DNA of 64,000 bases. It comes from GCA-2786165 sp964625775. GTDB lineage: Bacteria; Pseudomonadota; Gammaproteobacteria; Legionellales; Legionellaceae. Position 1 is the stretch's first letter. Every line of letters begins with the position of its first letter. A program made the position numbers and the translations under genes. The notes under the pieces are model-generated. The model had not been told where the DNA came from. It was given only the letters and a program-made list of their open reading frames with translations, and searched no databases. Location of the stretch: NCBI GenBank assembly GCA_964625775.1, contig CAZVEH010000001.1, positions 1-64,000 of the forward strand. The letters run 5' to 3'. Shown here in pieces: positions 44,336-53,691 of this stretch.

Positions 44336-45549
44336 TGACTAAACAACAAAAGGGCTCTTGGTTATCTGCACGCTTTCCTATTCAGAGCATTTGGAAGCGG
44401 TATTTTACAGAATATTATGTTGCGAAAAATCTGAATATTTATTATTGCTTTGGCGCTTTGGCCCTCTTGGTTTTAGGTAATCAATTGCTAACGGGGTTAT
44501 GGCTGACTTTTTTTTATACGCCGACTGTGCAAGAAGCGTTTCAATCGATTCAAATCATTATGCGGGATGTGGATTATGGTTGGCTGATTCGCTATATGCA
44601 TACTACCGGCGCATCTGCCTTTTTTGTGGTGATTTACGTGCATATATTTCGTGGACTGTTGTATGGATCTTATCAAAAGCCAAGAGAGTTGGTATGGTTA
44701 TTAGGCGTGTTATTGTTTATTGTTTTACTCATGGAAGGTTTTTTTGGTTATTTACTGCCTTGGGGGCAATTATCGTATTGGGGTGCACAAGTCATTACGT
44801 CTTTATTCGGCGCCATCCCGTTGATAGGCGATACTTTGATGACTTGGATTCGTGGGGACTTTGTAGTGGGCCAAGCAACGCTACAACGTTTTTTTGCGTT
44901 GCATGTTGTTGGCATGCCACTGTTGATTGTGCTGTTTTCTTTTTTACATGTGGTGGCGCTACACCATGTGGGTTCTTCTAACCCGGATGGGGTAGACCTC
45001 AGTGAGCAGTGCGATGCTAGTGGGAAACCAGTGAAGGGACTAGCATTTTACCCTTACTTTGTCATGAAAGATGTATTCGCCATGTTGATATTTTTCGTGA
45101 TTTTTTTTGCAATTGTTTTTTTTACTCCAACCGCAGGGGGCTATTTTTTAGAGCCGGCCAATGCTGAGCCTGCAAACCCTTTATTGACGCCGGGTGATAT
45201 CACACCCTTATGGTACATGGCTCCATTTTATGGCATCTTGCGTGCGATTCCACATAAACTTGGAGGGATTGTACTGATGTTATCTGCGCTGGGTGTATTG
45301 TGGTTCTTACCTTGGTTGGATCGCAGCGCTGTGCGTTCCATGCGGTACAAGGGGATATATTCAAGAGTCGCCTTGGCGCTAATGGTGATCAGTTTCATGA
45401 CTTTGGGTTATCTGGGAACTTGTGAGTTGACACAAAGCAAGCAAGTGATCGCACAAATTGCGACGTTGATCTACTTTGCTTATTTTTTATTAATGCCTTT
45501 TTATACGCGTATAGAGTCTGTTCGACCTTTACCCCAAAGGAAGCTATGA
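44335..45549 (+). CDS. petB: Ubiquinol-cytochrome c reductase cytochrome b
   Basis: The 404-residue membrane subunit carries hemes bL and bH. Eight or so hydrophobic helices are seen. Heme His ligands are in RYMHTTGASAFFVVIYVHIFRG (split here: RYMHTTGASA and YVHIFRG) and RFFALHVVGMP plus FLHVVALHHVG. The Qo motif PEWY reads PLWY (DITPLWYMAPFYGILRAIP), a substitution of Glu by Leu at the second position that merits attention. It overlaps petC. Confidence 0.93.
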   Translation: MTKQQKGSWLSARFPIQSIWKRYFTEYYVAKNLNIYYCFGALALLVLGNQLLTGLWLTFFYTPTVQEAFQSIQIIMRDVDYGWLIRYMHTTGASAFFVVIYVHIFRGLLYGSYQKPRELVWLLGVLLFIVLLMEGFFGYLLPWGQLSYWGAQVITSLFGAIPLIGDTLMTWIRGDFVVGQATLQRFFALHVVGMPLLIVLFSFLHVVALHHVGSSNPDGVDLSEQCDASGKPVKGLAFYPYFVMKDVFAMLIFFVIFFAIVFFTPTAGGYFLEPANAEPANPLLTPGDITPLWYMAPFYGILRAIPHKLGGIVLMLSALGVLWFLPWLDRSAVRSMRYKGIYSRVALALMVISFMTLGYLGTCELTQSKQVIAQIATLIYFAYFLLMPFYTRIESVRPLPQRKL

Positions 45550-46172
45550 TGCCGTGTCGATGCTTTCGCATGGCTTTTTTGGTCGTACTGATGCTGTTTA
45601 ACACCCTCCTGGAGGCGAGTACTGCATCTACGCCTTCTCTCAAGCGCGGCGCTGTTGTCTTTATGAATTATTGTTCTGGGTGTCATGGACTGCGCTATCT
45701 GTCTGAGTCACGCATGAAGGCCGATTTGCGCTTGACGCCGCATTCTACCGTGCATCTAGGCAATCGACTGCTCTTATCGCCCATTGAATTTGCCGAAACT
45801 TGGCCTCAGATTGCCATGGCTACAGAAGATGCACAAGCCTGGTTTGGTATAACGCCGCCTGATTTATCCCTAGTGTATGCACAACGAGGCTCAGCTTGGT
45901 TGACAGCCTATTTGCAAGGCTTTTATCTTGATCACACACGTTCTTTTGGGGTGTCAAATACTCTGCTACCTCAAGTGCGGATGCCAAACGTGTTGGAATC
46001 CGTACAGGATGATTTGTCACAACAGGACTTTGCACTGGTGGTGGCAGATATCGTTGGTTTCCTTGAGTATGCTGCGGATCCCTCGGTCTTAATGCGCCGG
46101 CGTCTGGGTATCGCTGTGGTAGGGTTTTTCATGCTATTTGCTTTGTTGTTTTGGCGGCGAATGGTAAGATAA
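45546..46172 (+). CDS. petC: Ubiquinol-cytochrome c reductase cytochrome c1
   Basis: The 208-residue subunit has a signal peptide (MAFLVVLMLFNTLLEAS), the heme-binding CSGCH near 42-46, the axial Met region near PNVLESVQ, and a C-terminal membrane anchor (GIAVVGFFMLFALLFW) with a basic end. Its start overlaps the petB stop by 4 bases. Confidence 0.92.
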   Translation: MMPCRCFRMAFLVVLMLFNTLLEASTASTPSLKRGAVVFMNYCSGCHGLRYLSESRMKADLRLTPHSTVHLGNRLLLSPIEFAETWPQIAMATEDAQAWFGITPPDLSLVYAQRGSAWLTAYLQGFYLDHTRSFGVSNTLLPQVRMPNVLESVQDDLSQQDFALVVADIVGFLEYAADPSVLMRRRLGIAVVGFFMLFALLFWRRMVR

Positions 46173-46201
46173 AAGTATGTGTTCACTTGAGTCAAAGTCC
46201 T

Positions 46202-46729
46202 ATGACATCAGCATTAAAATCAAAAGTCCAATTTTTTAGAAACAATTTAGCGAAAGTTATTTTTTCCAGTCGTTGGCTACAAGCGCCGCTCTATGTGGGA
46301 TTGATTTGTGCCCTGGCCGCGTATGTGTATCGTTTTCTCAAGGAGCTGGTGCATCTGTTTGCTCATATCAATGGCTCAAGCGATACTTCAATCATGCTAG
46401 GTGTGTTGGGTTTGATTGATGTGGTGATGATTGCCAATTTGTTGATCATGGTTATCATGGGTGGGTATGAAACGTTTGTGACGACCTTAAATTTGGAAAA
46501 ACACCCAGATCAACCAGAATGGCTAGATCATCTTGACGCCGGCGCGATGAAAATAAAGCTTGCCTTGGCATTGATTGGTATCTCTTCCATCCATTTGTTG
46601 CGAACTTTTATTGATCCGACGAAGTTTTCTAATATAGCCATCGGCTGGCAGGTGGGGATACACGTGACTTTACTGGTCTCAGCATTGACGATTGCGTTTA
46701 CAAATCGACTGTTGAGAGGCACGGACTAG
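46202..46729 (+). CDS. YqhA/UPF0114-family membrane protein
   Basis: The start is placed at 46202, giving MTSALKSKVQFFRNNLAKV; the earlier in-frame start at 46151 lies within petC. The 175-residue protein has three or four membrane helices with the family segments SSRWLQAPLYVGLICAL, LIDVVMIANLLIMVIMGGYE and MKIKLALALIGISSIHLLR. Function unknown. It sits between petC and sspA. Confidence 0.85.
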   Translation: MTSALKSKVQFFRNNLAKVIFSSRWLQAPLYVGLICALAAYVYRFLKELVHLFAHINGSSDTSIMLGVLGLIDVVMIANLLIMVIMGGYETFVTTLNLEKHPDQPEWLDHLDAGAMKIKLALALIGISSIHLLRTFIDPTKFSNIAIGWQVGIHVTLLVSALTIAFTNRLLRGTD

Positions 46730-46920
46730 GCTAGGTCTTGCGGAATTCTCAAGCCATCCAAAGTCAACTTATCCCAGGCTCAGAGTATAAGGTACTTCTC
46801 TGTCTCATGAGCAACCCAGTTTTCTGCAGATTTAGGCTTACGAATGGGGGTATTGTAGGCGCCAAAACAGGCGCTGATACCACAAAAAGTGCAGATATTT
46901 ACCCATTGCGAATTAAAATG

Positions 46921-46929
46921 TGATACAAT
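46921..46929 (+). promoter_or_regulatory. Extended -10 promoter for sspA
   Basis: TGATACAAT fits an extended -10 (TG-n-TACAAT) located 40 bases before sspA. No good -35 is seen, as allowed for this promoter type. The rest of the 239-base gap contains nothing I recognise. Confidence 0.45.
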
Positions 46930-46968
46930 AAACCCTTTTCCTGTATAGCAAATTGATGAGGGGTTTTC

Positions 46969-47586
46969 ATGGCCATTATCACCAAGCGCACCATTATGTC
47001 ATTGTATTCAAATCATGACGATATCTATAGCCATCAAGTTCGGATTGTTTTAGCAGAGAAAGGCGTGAATGTAGATATCATGCCGGTTAACTCTGAAACG
47101 GGTAAGGATGATTTGTTGGCCATCAACCCCTATGGTAGTTTACCTACCCTGATTGACCGCGAATTGGTCCTCTACGAACCTCGTATTATCATGGAATATT
47201 TGGATGAACGTTTTCCTCATCCGCCTTTGCTACCTGTCTATCCTGTTGCTAGAGCCGAAACTCGAAAAATGATGTATCGCATCGAACAAGACTGGTATGG
47301 ATTGATGGTGCGAATTTATTCAGAGGACAACGACGAAGCACGTCAGTTGTTATTAGAAAGTTTGTTGGCGATTGAAGCTGTGTTTGCCGATAAAATGTAT
47401 TTCTTAAGCGAAGAGTTTTCGCTGTTGGATTGTGTGTTGGCACCTTTGTTATGGCGTTTGCCGGCAATGGGCGTCCATATTCCAGAGGACTCTATAGGTC
47501 TTCTCCAATATATGGAGCGTTTGTTCAAACGCGAATCATTTGAATTGAGCTTAACAGATGCTGAACGGCAGCTAAGGGCCGCGTAA
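46969..47586 (+). CDS. sspA: Stringent starvation protein A
   Basis: This GST-fold protein of 205 residues binds RNA polymerase. The glutaredoxin-like N-terminal part has SLYSNHDDIYSHQVRIVLAEKG and NPYGSLPTLIDRELVLYE, typical of SspA. The C-terminal helical domain has LSEEFSLLDCVLAPLLWRLP. In Legionella and Francisella the protein regulates virulence genes. It is followed after 2 bases by sspB. Confidence 0.93.
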   Translation: MAIITKRTIMSLYSNHDDIYSHQVRIVLAEKGVNVDIMPVNSETGKDDLLAINPYGSLPTLIDRELVLYEPRIIMEYLDERFPHPPLLPVYPVARAETRKMMYRIEQDWYGLMVRIYSEDNDEARQLLLESLLAIEAVFADKMYFLSEEFSLLDCVLAPLLWRLPAMGVHIPEDSIGLLQYMERLFKRESFELSLTDAERQLRAA

Positions 47587-47588
47587 TC

Positions 47589-48005
47589 ATGTCTATGACC
47601 TCCAATAAGCCATATTTTATTCGTGCTCTGTTTGATTGGATCGTTGATAATGAGTTGACGCCTTATTTATTGGTAGATGCGGCACACCCCGATGTGGAAG
47701 TACCTCAGGAATTTGTAAATGGTGGCCGCATTGTTTTGAACATATCGCCCAAAGCCTGCAGAGGGTTGCATTTAGAGAACGATAGAATTATTTTTACCGC
47801 TCGATTTTCTGGACAGACCACACAAATTTCGTTATCTCCAGGGGCGGTGCTGGCTGTTTATGCAAAAGAAAATGGTCGGGGCATGGAGTTTGATGTGGAA
47901 TATGATACCGTTTCTTCTAAATCTTCGGTGCCTACGAAAACCACTGCAAAAGTGAAACCATTTTTGAAATTGGTGACTGATAATAAGCCCAAAGATGAAG
48001 AATGA
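47589..48005 (+). CDS. sspB: ClpXP protease specificity factor SspB
   Basis: SspB of 138 residues tethers ssrA-tagged proteins to ClpXP. The N-terminal fold carries RALFDWIVDNELTPYLLVDA and NGGRIVLNISPKA, which are family signatures, and the acidic flexible tail ends in a ClpX-binding-like segment (VKPFLKLVTD). It follows sspA directly and overlaps tsaE by 4 bases. Confidence 0.93.
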   Translation: MSMTSNKPYFIRALFDWIVDNELTPYLLVDAAHPDVEVPQEFVNGGRIVLNISPKACRGLHLENDRIIFTARFSGQTTQISLSPGAVLAVYAKENGRGMEFDVEYDTVSSKSSVPTKTTAKVKPFLKLVTDNKPKDEE

Positions 48006-48490
48006 AACCACCTGCATGTTCTCACCAAGGGCAAATTGATTTTTATTTGCCCTCCGTCCATCATAGCGAACTATTTGCACAACATCTGGCAAGATGCGTC
48101 ACATCGCCTATGGTGATGACCTTCAGTGGCGACATTGGTGCCGGTAAAACCACAATGATTCGAGCTATGTTGCGTGCGCTGGGGGTGGAATGTCGTATTA
48201 AAAGCCCGACTTTTTCCTTGGTTGAAACGTATGATTTACCTACCTCACACTTTCATCATTTTGATTTGTACCGTATTCTAGATGAGAGTGAGCTGGAATT
48301 TCTAGGGTTTCGGGATTATTTTCAATCAGATAGCATTTGTTGTATCGAGTGGCCAGAACGAATGACCATGAGCCCAGATCAGATCGATCTTGCTTTGAGC
48401 ATCACGACGGTTGGGGATGGAAGAGCGGTAACTTTGTTGGTGAAAGAAGAACTGATGCAGGTGGTGCGCTCAAATACGGCATTTCTCTGA
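48002..48490 (+). CDS. tsaE: tRNA threonylcarbamoyladenosine biosynthesis protein TsaE
   Basis: TsaE is the small ATPase that supports t6A formation at position 37 of ANN-decoding tRNAs. Walker A GDIGAGKTT is near 43-51. The motif SPTFSLVETY and the HFDLYRI block, then EWPERM, are family hallmarks. It overlaps sspB by 4 bases. The order tsaE-amidase-mutL-miaA is conserved in gammaproteobacteria. Confidence 0.92.
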   Translation: MKPPACSHQGQIDFYLPSVHHSELFAQHLARCVTSPMVMTFSGDIGAGKTTMIRAMLRALGVECRIKSPTFSLVETYDLPTSHFHHFDLYRILDESELEFLGFRDYFQSDSICCIEWPERMTMSPDQIDLALSITTVGDGRAVTLLVKEELMQVVRSNTAFL

Positions 48491-48566
48491 GCGTCAAGAA
48501 TTGTGCTGAATTATAGTTAATAAGCCAAGAGCTCTCATGCCGTGACTCTTGTGGGGGAGATGAAGG

Positions 48567-49823
48567 ATGCGCGGTCTTCGATGGATGCGTCGTGTAGCTG
48601 TTGTTTTAATGATCTTGGTCGTTGTTTCTCCAGTTGTGGCGGCACAATTAACGCATATTGCTGTTTTAAACCAACACAATGAATTATCTTTGGGGTTTGC
48701 GCTCACAGGAAAAGATGCACATCAAGTTTTTATTTTGCATCACCCTGAGCGAGTGGTGGTTGATCTGAATCAGACTTCAACCCTCGTAAATGTTTCTTCA
48801 TTGGTGCGATCAACCTCCCTGATTCAACGCGCCAGAGTGGGTCATCCTCGCCCACAATTATTGCGTCTTGTTTTCGAATTGAAACAACCAGTGAGCATCA
48901 AAACCAGCCCTTGGTCAAAAGGGTGGCGTCTCACGATGACGCCACAGACGGGTCATCGCCTTGCTAAAGCACCGATTTATTCCAAACCACATGCACCTGT
49001 TGTGAGACGCCAGGCCTCTTTGATTCACGCACCGCGTTCTGTTAATCGTGATGTGATCGTGGTATTGGATCCCGGCCATGGTGGTAAAGATCCAGGTGCC
49101 ATCGGCGTGAAGCGCACCCGGGAAAAGCAGGTGGTTTTAGCGATTGCTAAGAAACTAAAAACACTCATAGATAGGCAGCCTGGTATGCGCGCTGTTTTGA
49201 CCAGAGATGGCGATTATTATATTGGCTTACGGGAAAGAATGACGATTGCACGTCGCCATAATGCGGATCTGTTTATTGCGATTCATGCGGATGCATTTGA
49301 TGATCATCATTCTCACGGTGCTTCGGTATTCGCCTTATCTCAAAGGGGAGCGACCAGCGAAGCAGCACGATGGTTAGCCGCAAAAGAAAATTATTCTGAA
49401 TTGGGTGGTGTGAATTTATCGGGTCTAGACGATCGCAATGGCGTCATTCGTTCTGTATTGATTGATTTGTCACAAACAGCAACCATTGGGGCTAGTTTGC
49501 GACTAGGTCACAAAGTGTTGCAGGGACTCAGTAACATAACATCTTTACATAGTCATAAAGTTGAGCAAGCGCGTTTTATGGTGCTTAAATCACCTGATAT
49601 TCCTTCTTTATTGATCGAAACTGGATTTATTTCTAACCCGCAAGAAGAGATGAATTTAAATCATCCAGGCTATCAAACCCGCTTGTGCCAAGCGATTGTA
49701 GGCGGTATCAAGCAATATTTCTGGGAGTTTCCGCCCCACGGATCCAAGATTGAGAAGATGGCCAATCAAGGCCAACATCGCTATCCGCAGGCATCAAGTT
49801 TTAGACGCAGAACGACAAAATGA
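48567..49823 (+). CDS. N-acetylmuramoyl-L-alanine amidase (AmiB/AmiC type)
   Basis: This 418-residue amidase cleaves septal peptidoglycan to let daughter cells separate. It has a signal peptide (VAVVLMILVVVSPVVAAQ), an AMIN domain (about 28-125), and a zinc amidase_3 domain from about 170. Zn ligands and catalytic residues are in VLDPGHGGKDPGAIG, IAIHADAF and LLIETGFISNP. There is no LysM domain at the C-terminus. It overlaps mutL by 4 bases. Confidence 0.92.
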   Translation: MRGLRWMRRVAVVLMILVVVSPVVAAQLTHIAVLNQHNELSLGFALTGKDAHQVFILHHPERVVVDLNQTSTLVNVSSLVRSTSLIQRARVGHPRPQLLRLVFELKQPVSIKTSPWSKGWRLTMTPQTGHRLAKAPIYSKPHAPVVRRQASLIHAPRSVNRDVIVVLDPGHGGKDPGAIGVKRTREKQVVLAIAKKLKTLIDRQPGMRAVLTRDGDYYIGLRERMTIARRHNADLFIAIHADAFDDHHSHGASVFALSQRGATSEAARWLAAKENYSELGGVNLSGLDDRNGVIRSVLIDLSQTATIGASLRLGHKVLQGLSNITSLHSHKVEQARFMVLKSPDIPSLLIETGFISNPQEEMNLNHPGYQTRLCQAIVGGIKQYFWEFPPHGSKIEKMANQGQHRYPQASSFRRRTTK

Positions 49824-51457
49824 GAATTCATCGTTTATCCTCCACTGTCGCCAATCAAATCGCAGCTGGAGAGGTGATTGAACGACCTGCTTCTGTGGTC
49901 AAAGAGTTGTTGGAAAATGCATTGGACGCAGGTGCGACTGTTGTAAGTGTTGATCTTGGGTTTGGTGGTTTGAATCACATCAAAGTCAGTGACAATGGGT
50001 ATGGTATTTACGCCGATGATTTGCCTTTGGCTATTGCGGCGCACGCCACCAGTAAAATATCAGCCTTAAATGATTTATATCATATCACCACTATGGGATT
50101 TCGAGGCGAAGCGTTGGCAAGTATTGCCTCCGTGGCTAGAGTGAGCATTTCCTCTAAACCTGCCGAACAATCTCATGGCATGATGTTAAGTGTCGAAGAG
50201 TCAGAGATTCAGATGCAGCCCACCCCACGTAATCAAGGAACAACCATAGACGTGCGTGATTTGTTTTTTAATGCACCCGTGCGAAAAACTTTTTTGAAAT
50301 CAGAGCGTCTTGAATACCAAGCGGTTGAATGGGTGGTCAAACAATTTGCAATGTCGGCGCCTAAGGTGGCCTTGAGTTTGAAACACAATGGCAAACAAAC
50401 CTTGAGCTTACCGGCGGTGACGTGTGAGCAAAGTCGCTTGCAGCGTATCAAAAAATTATTTGGTCAGGCATTTTTGAGTGATGCAGTATACCTGGACGAA
50501 ACCCATGAGCATTTTGCTATTCAAGGCTGGATAAGCCAACATCAGTACCAACGAAGTCAGCGTGATCGCCAGTGGATTTATTTGAACCATAGATTGGTCA
50601 AAGACAAATTATTACACCAAGCTATTGGCCAGGCTTATCAAAGCATACTGCATCCAGGACGCTATGCTTCGTGCATATTATATCTCTTCATGGCCCCAGA
50701 TCAAGTTGATGTCAATGTGCATCCGACCAAACACGAAGTGCGTTTTCGACAACCGCGTTTGGTGCATTCGATGATGGTAAGTATTCTGACGCAGCAATTA
50801 CAACCGGTTGCTGCTGTGCCGGCTTTTACCCCAGGTGTTGTGGCAGAGTGGCATCCACAGCAATCTGAGCTGACGTTGGAGTTAGCATCAGGATCTTTGA
50901 CAAAAAAAACTATGCCAGATATGACGTTACCCAACGACGCATCATGGATGATTGTTAATTCAAATTTCTTGATTCTCAAACTCCTTCCCGCTGCATATTT
51001 GGTGGATTTGTTCACCATTCATCAACATATGATGACTTCGCTGCTCTACGAATTGGAAAAGCCATGGGCACATCGGCTGTTATTGGTGCCGATTAGAGTG
51101 GGCATTGACAGAGCTAAGTATGGATTGTTTGATCGATACATGACAGATTTAGCTGGGTTAGGCATCCAATTTGATTTTATGTCAGAAACCAGTTTGATGA
51201 TTCGCTCCATCCCTTTGAGTGTGCCGCTATTAGATCTGGCCGCGTTTTTTTTAAGTATTCAAGCGGCAGAATGTGATCAAAATGCTTTGATACAGCATGT
51301 TATTGCGAGTCAGTCATTCGATGCGTATCATATGACCTCTATTGAACGAGACACATTAATGATCTATTGTTTGCAAAACCTGGAAAAAATGGAACAAATT
51401 CAAGCATGCGTGCGCCTGGATTTGGCCAGGTGTCAGTCCTTATGTTCCCCAAGGTGA
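49820..51457 (+). CDS. mutL: DNA mismatch repair protein MutL
   Basis: MutL of 545 residues couples MutS mismatch recognition to downstream repair. The GHKL ATPase motifs are present: IAAGEVIERPASVVKELLEN at 13-32, DAGAT, DNGYGI, TMGFRGEALASI and the GTTIDVRDLFFNAPVRKTFL region. The C-terminal dimer domain is short and I see no DQHA(x)2E endonuclease motif, as in gammaproteobacteria that use MutH. It is followed 5 bases later by miaA. Confidence 0.95.
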   Translation: MRIHRLSSTVANQIAAGEVIERPASVVKELLENALDAGATVVSVDLGFGGLNHIKVSDNGYGIYADDLPLAIAAHATSKISALNDLYHITTMGFRGEALASIASVARVSISSKPAEQSHGMMLSVEESEIQMQPTPRNQGTTIDVRDLFFNAPVRKTFLKSERLEYQAVEWVVKQFAMSAPKVALSLKHNGKQTLSLPAVTCEQSRLQRIKKLFGQAFLSDAVYLDETHEHFAIQGWISQHQYQRSQRDRQWIYLNHRLVKDKLLHQAIGQAYQSILHPGRYASCILYLFMAPDQVDVNVHPTKHEVRFRQPRLVHSMMVSILTQQLQPVAAVPAFTPGVVAEWHPQQSELTLELASGSLTKKTMPDMTLPNDASWMIVNSNFLILKLLPAAYLVDLFTIHQHMMTSLLYELEKPWAHRLLLVPIRVGIDRAKYGLFDRYMTDLAGLGIQFDFMSETSLMIRSIPLSVPLLDLAAFFLSIQAAECDQNALIQHVIASQSFDAYHMTSIERDTLMIYCLQNLEKMEQIQACVRLDLARCQSLCSPR

Positions 51458-51462
51458 GCGAT

Positions 51463-52401
51463 ATGAACTTGCCCTGGTTTTGCTTAATGGGTCCGACGGC
51501 TTCTGGAAAGACAGCGTTGGCCTGTGAGTTGATTCAACATATGCCGTTCGAAATCATCAGCATCGATTCGGTCATGATTTACCGCGATATGAACATTGGC
51601 TCCGCTAAACCCGACGCTAAGACTTTGGCCCATGCACCCCATCATTTGATTGATATCATTGATCCCACCGATACTTACTCAGCCGCTCAATGTTGTGAAG
51701 ATGTGTTGCGTTGTGGGCAAGAGATCCAAGCACGTGGCAATTTTCCGTTGTTGGTTGGGGGTACGATGATGTATTTTCGGGCCTTACAACAAGGATTGTC
51801 TTTGTTGCCTTCCGCAGATCCCGCGACTCGCGCCTTGTTGATGCGTCAAGCCGATGATTTGGGTTGGGATGCGTTGCACCAACGATTACAGCAGATTGAT
51901 CCCCTGTCTGCCGCTCGCATCCATTGCCATGATACCCAGCGTATCCTGCGTGCTTTGGAGGTGTTCGAGCTCACACAACACCCCTTGTCTTATTGGCTGC
52001 AGTCGAGTCAACAACAAAGTCCCATCAATTATGTGAATCTGATCTTAATGCCAGAAGATCGTTCATTGCTGCACGCGAGAATCGCTGAACGATTTTTACT
52101 GATGATAGAGCAAGGTTTGATAGATGAGGTCCGTGGTCTGATTGAGCAATGGGCGGTCACTGCTGAACACCCTGCGATGCGTTGTGTAGGATATCGACAG
52201 GTATGGGCTTACTTACACGATCACGGAGACGAAGCGTTATTGATAGAACAAGGGATCGCTGCAACGCGACAATTGGCCAAACGCCAGCTCACTTGGTTGC
52301 GCCATTGGCCTGAAGCACACTATTTTGTTGCGGAAAATCCAAATAACTTTGGAGAAATGATTGCGTTGATTCGACGAATTGCGGATAATGATCCTGAATA
52401 A
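51463..52401 (+). CDS. miaA: tRNA dimethylallyltransferase
   Basis: MiaA adds dimethylallyl to A37 of UNN-decoding tRNAs. With the start at 51463 the product has 312 residues; the earlier frame start at 51367 lies within mutL. The P-loop GPTASGKTALA is at 8-18, followed by SIDSVMIYRDMNIGSAKP and the GGTMMYFRAL motif. The end of the family domain contains QLAKRQLTWLR. AAGGTGAG provides the ribosome site. Confidence 0.95.
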   Translation: MNLPWFCLMGPTASGKTALACELIQHMPFEIISIDSVMIYRDMNIGSAKPDAKTLAHAPHHLIDIIDPTDTYSAAQCCEDVLRCGQEIQARGNFPLLVGGTMMYFRALQQGLSLLPSADPATRALLMRQADDLGWDALHQRLQQIDPLSAARIHCHDTQRILRALEVFELTQHPLSYWLQSSQQQSPINYVNLILMPEDRSLLHARIAERFLLMIEQGLIDEVRGLIEQWAVTAEHPAMRCVGYRQVWAYLHDHGDEALLIEQGIAATRQLAKRQLTWLRHWPEAHYFVAENPNNFGEMIALIRRIADNDPE

Positions 52402-52423
52402 AAATGAATGTAATCTATCAAAT

Positions 52424-52618
52424 ATGAATAAAAAAACCAAAAAAATTGCATGTTCGCAAAAAAATTATCAGGTGCATGCTCAAGATTTGCCTTTGAGCTG
52501 CCCGACGAAGGATATGAGTGTATGGAATGCGCACCCCAAGGTTTATCTGCCTATTGAAAAAACAGGCAAAGAAACTTGTCCTTATTGTGGTACGCAATTT
52601 ATTTTAAAACATGCCTAA
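52424..52618 (+). CDS. CHCC zinc-finger domain protein
   Basis: A 64-residue protein matching the short zinc-finger family related to mitochondrial NDUFS6. The signature is LSCPTKDM, WNAHPKVYLPI and ETCPYCGTQF, with three Cys and one His likely binding zinc. I place the start at 52424 (MNKKTKK); the longer frame from 52379 overlaps miaA. It overlaps the glycosyltransferase gene by 8 bases. Confidence 0.85.
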   Translation: MNKKTKKIACSQKNYQVHAQDLPLSCPTKDMSVWNAHPKVYLPIEKTGKETCPYCGTQFILKHA

Positions 52619-53651
52619 TCCTGTCCCAGAAACAATCTGCATTGTACGTTTGTCGGCGCTTGGCGATGTCTTGATGGCTGTTCCCTTGATCAGGACATTG
52701 CAAAAAGCGTTTCCCAAAGCCAAGTTAACTTGGGTGATCTCAAGGCCTGCCTATGATTTGGTCGAAGGAATGGATGGTGTGGAATTCATTGTCATTGATA
52801 AACCAAAAGGCTTGTTAGATTATTGGTGCTTCAAACAACGCTTACGCGGTCGGCATTTTGATGTGTTGCTAGCCATACAATCCAGTTTCCGCGCTAATAT
52901 ATTATATGCTTGCATTTCTGCCAAACGTCGCATTGGGTATGATACATTACGTGCCAAAGATGGACATGCGTGGTTCATTAAAGAAACAATCCAACCTGGA
53001 TGTGATCACACCTTGGAAGGATTTTTGCGTTTTGCCGATGTTTTGGGTATTCATTCCTATGATATTCGTTGGGATTTGCCGATTTCTGAGGAAGATCGTA
53101 TTTGGGCAAAAGCACATTTGCCCAATCACACATCTGGGCCCATCTTAATAGTCAATCCTGCTGCTTCTAAAACAGAACGCTCCTGGGCAGTTGAACGTTA
53201 TATCGCTGTGATCAAGCATGCTCAGACCCGTTGGCAAGCCCAAGTTGTGTTGACCGGGGGTCCTGGACCACATGATCACACTCTGGGTTTAGCGATTGCC
53301 GATGCCGTCAAAGTGACGAACTTAATTGGTCAAACCAAACCAAAGCAATTATTAGCCACCCTCAGCATGGCTAATGCGATATTGTGTCCCGATACAGGCC
53401 CTTCACATATGGGCGTGGCTGTGGGTACGCCTGTGATTGCTTTACATGCGGTGACCAGTTCCGAGGTATCAGGGCCTTACCTTTATCGACATTTGAGCGT
53501 GGATTGTTACCAGGAAGCAGTGCGGACCGTTTTACATAAGACGCCAGAAACCAATGTTTGGGGGACACATGCACATGGTCCTGCAACCATGGATTTGGTG
53601 TCGGTGGAAGCGGTGATAGAACGAATTGATCAGGTATTAGGGCATGCATGA
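52611..53651 (+). CDS. Glycosyltransferase family 9 (LPS heptosyltransferase-like)
   Basis: The 346-residue protein belongs to GT9, enzymes that add heptose to lipopolysaccharide core. N-terminal RLSALGDVLMAVPLIRTLQ and C-terminal CPDTGPSHMGVAVGTPVIAL are the family signatures, and NPAASKTERSWAVERY near 183 contacts the sugar nucleotide. No closer assignment to WaaC, WaaF or WaaQ can be made from sequence. It is convergent with icmX. Confidence 0.85.
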   Translation: MPNPVPETICIVRLSALGDVLMAVPLIRTLQKAFPKAKLTWVISRPAYDLVEGMDGVEFIVIDKPKGLLDYWCFKQRLRGRHFDVLLAIQSSFRANILYACISAKRRIGYDTLRAKDGHAWFIKETIQPGCDHTLEGFLRFADVLGIHSYDIRWDLPISEEDRIWAKAHLPNHTSGPILIVNPAASKTERSWAVERYIAVIKHAQTRWQAQVVLTGGPGPHDHTLGLAIADAVKVTNLIGQTKPKQLLATLSMANAILCPDTGPSHMGVAVGTPVIALHAVTSSEVSGPYLYRHLSVDCYQEAVRTVLHKTPETNVWGTHAHGPATMDLVSVEAVIERIDQVLGHA

Positions 53652-53656
53652 CCATT

Positions 53657-53686
53657 CACCGCAACACACAGTTGCGCATTGCGGTG
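53657..53686. terminator. Possible bidirectional terminator
   Basis: CACCGCAA at 53657-53664 pairs with TTGCGGTG at 53679-53686, an 8-bp stem with a 14-base loop, between the convergent glycosyltransferase and icmX genes. Confidence 0.45.
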
Positions 53687-53691
53687 CAAAA

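Noticed and set aside
46738..46923. 61-codon ORF between yqhA-like gene and sspA
   Set aside because: Its product resembles nothing, it has no ribosome site, and it runs into the sspA promoter region.
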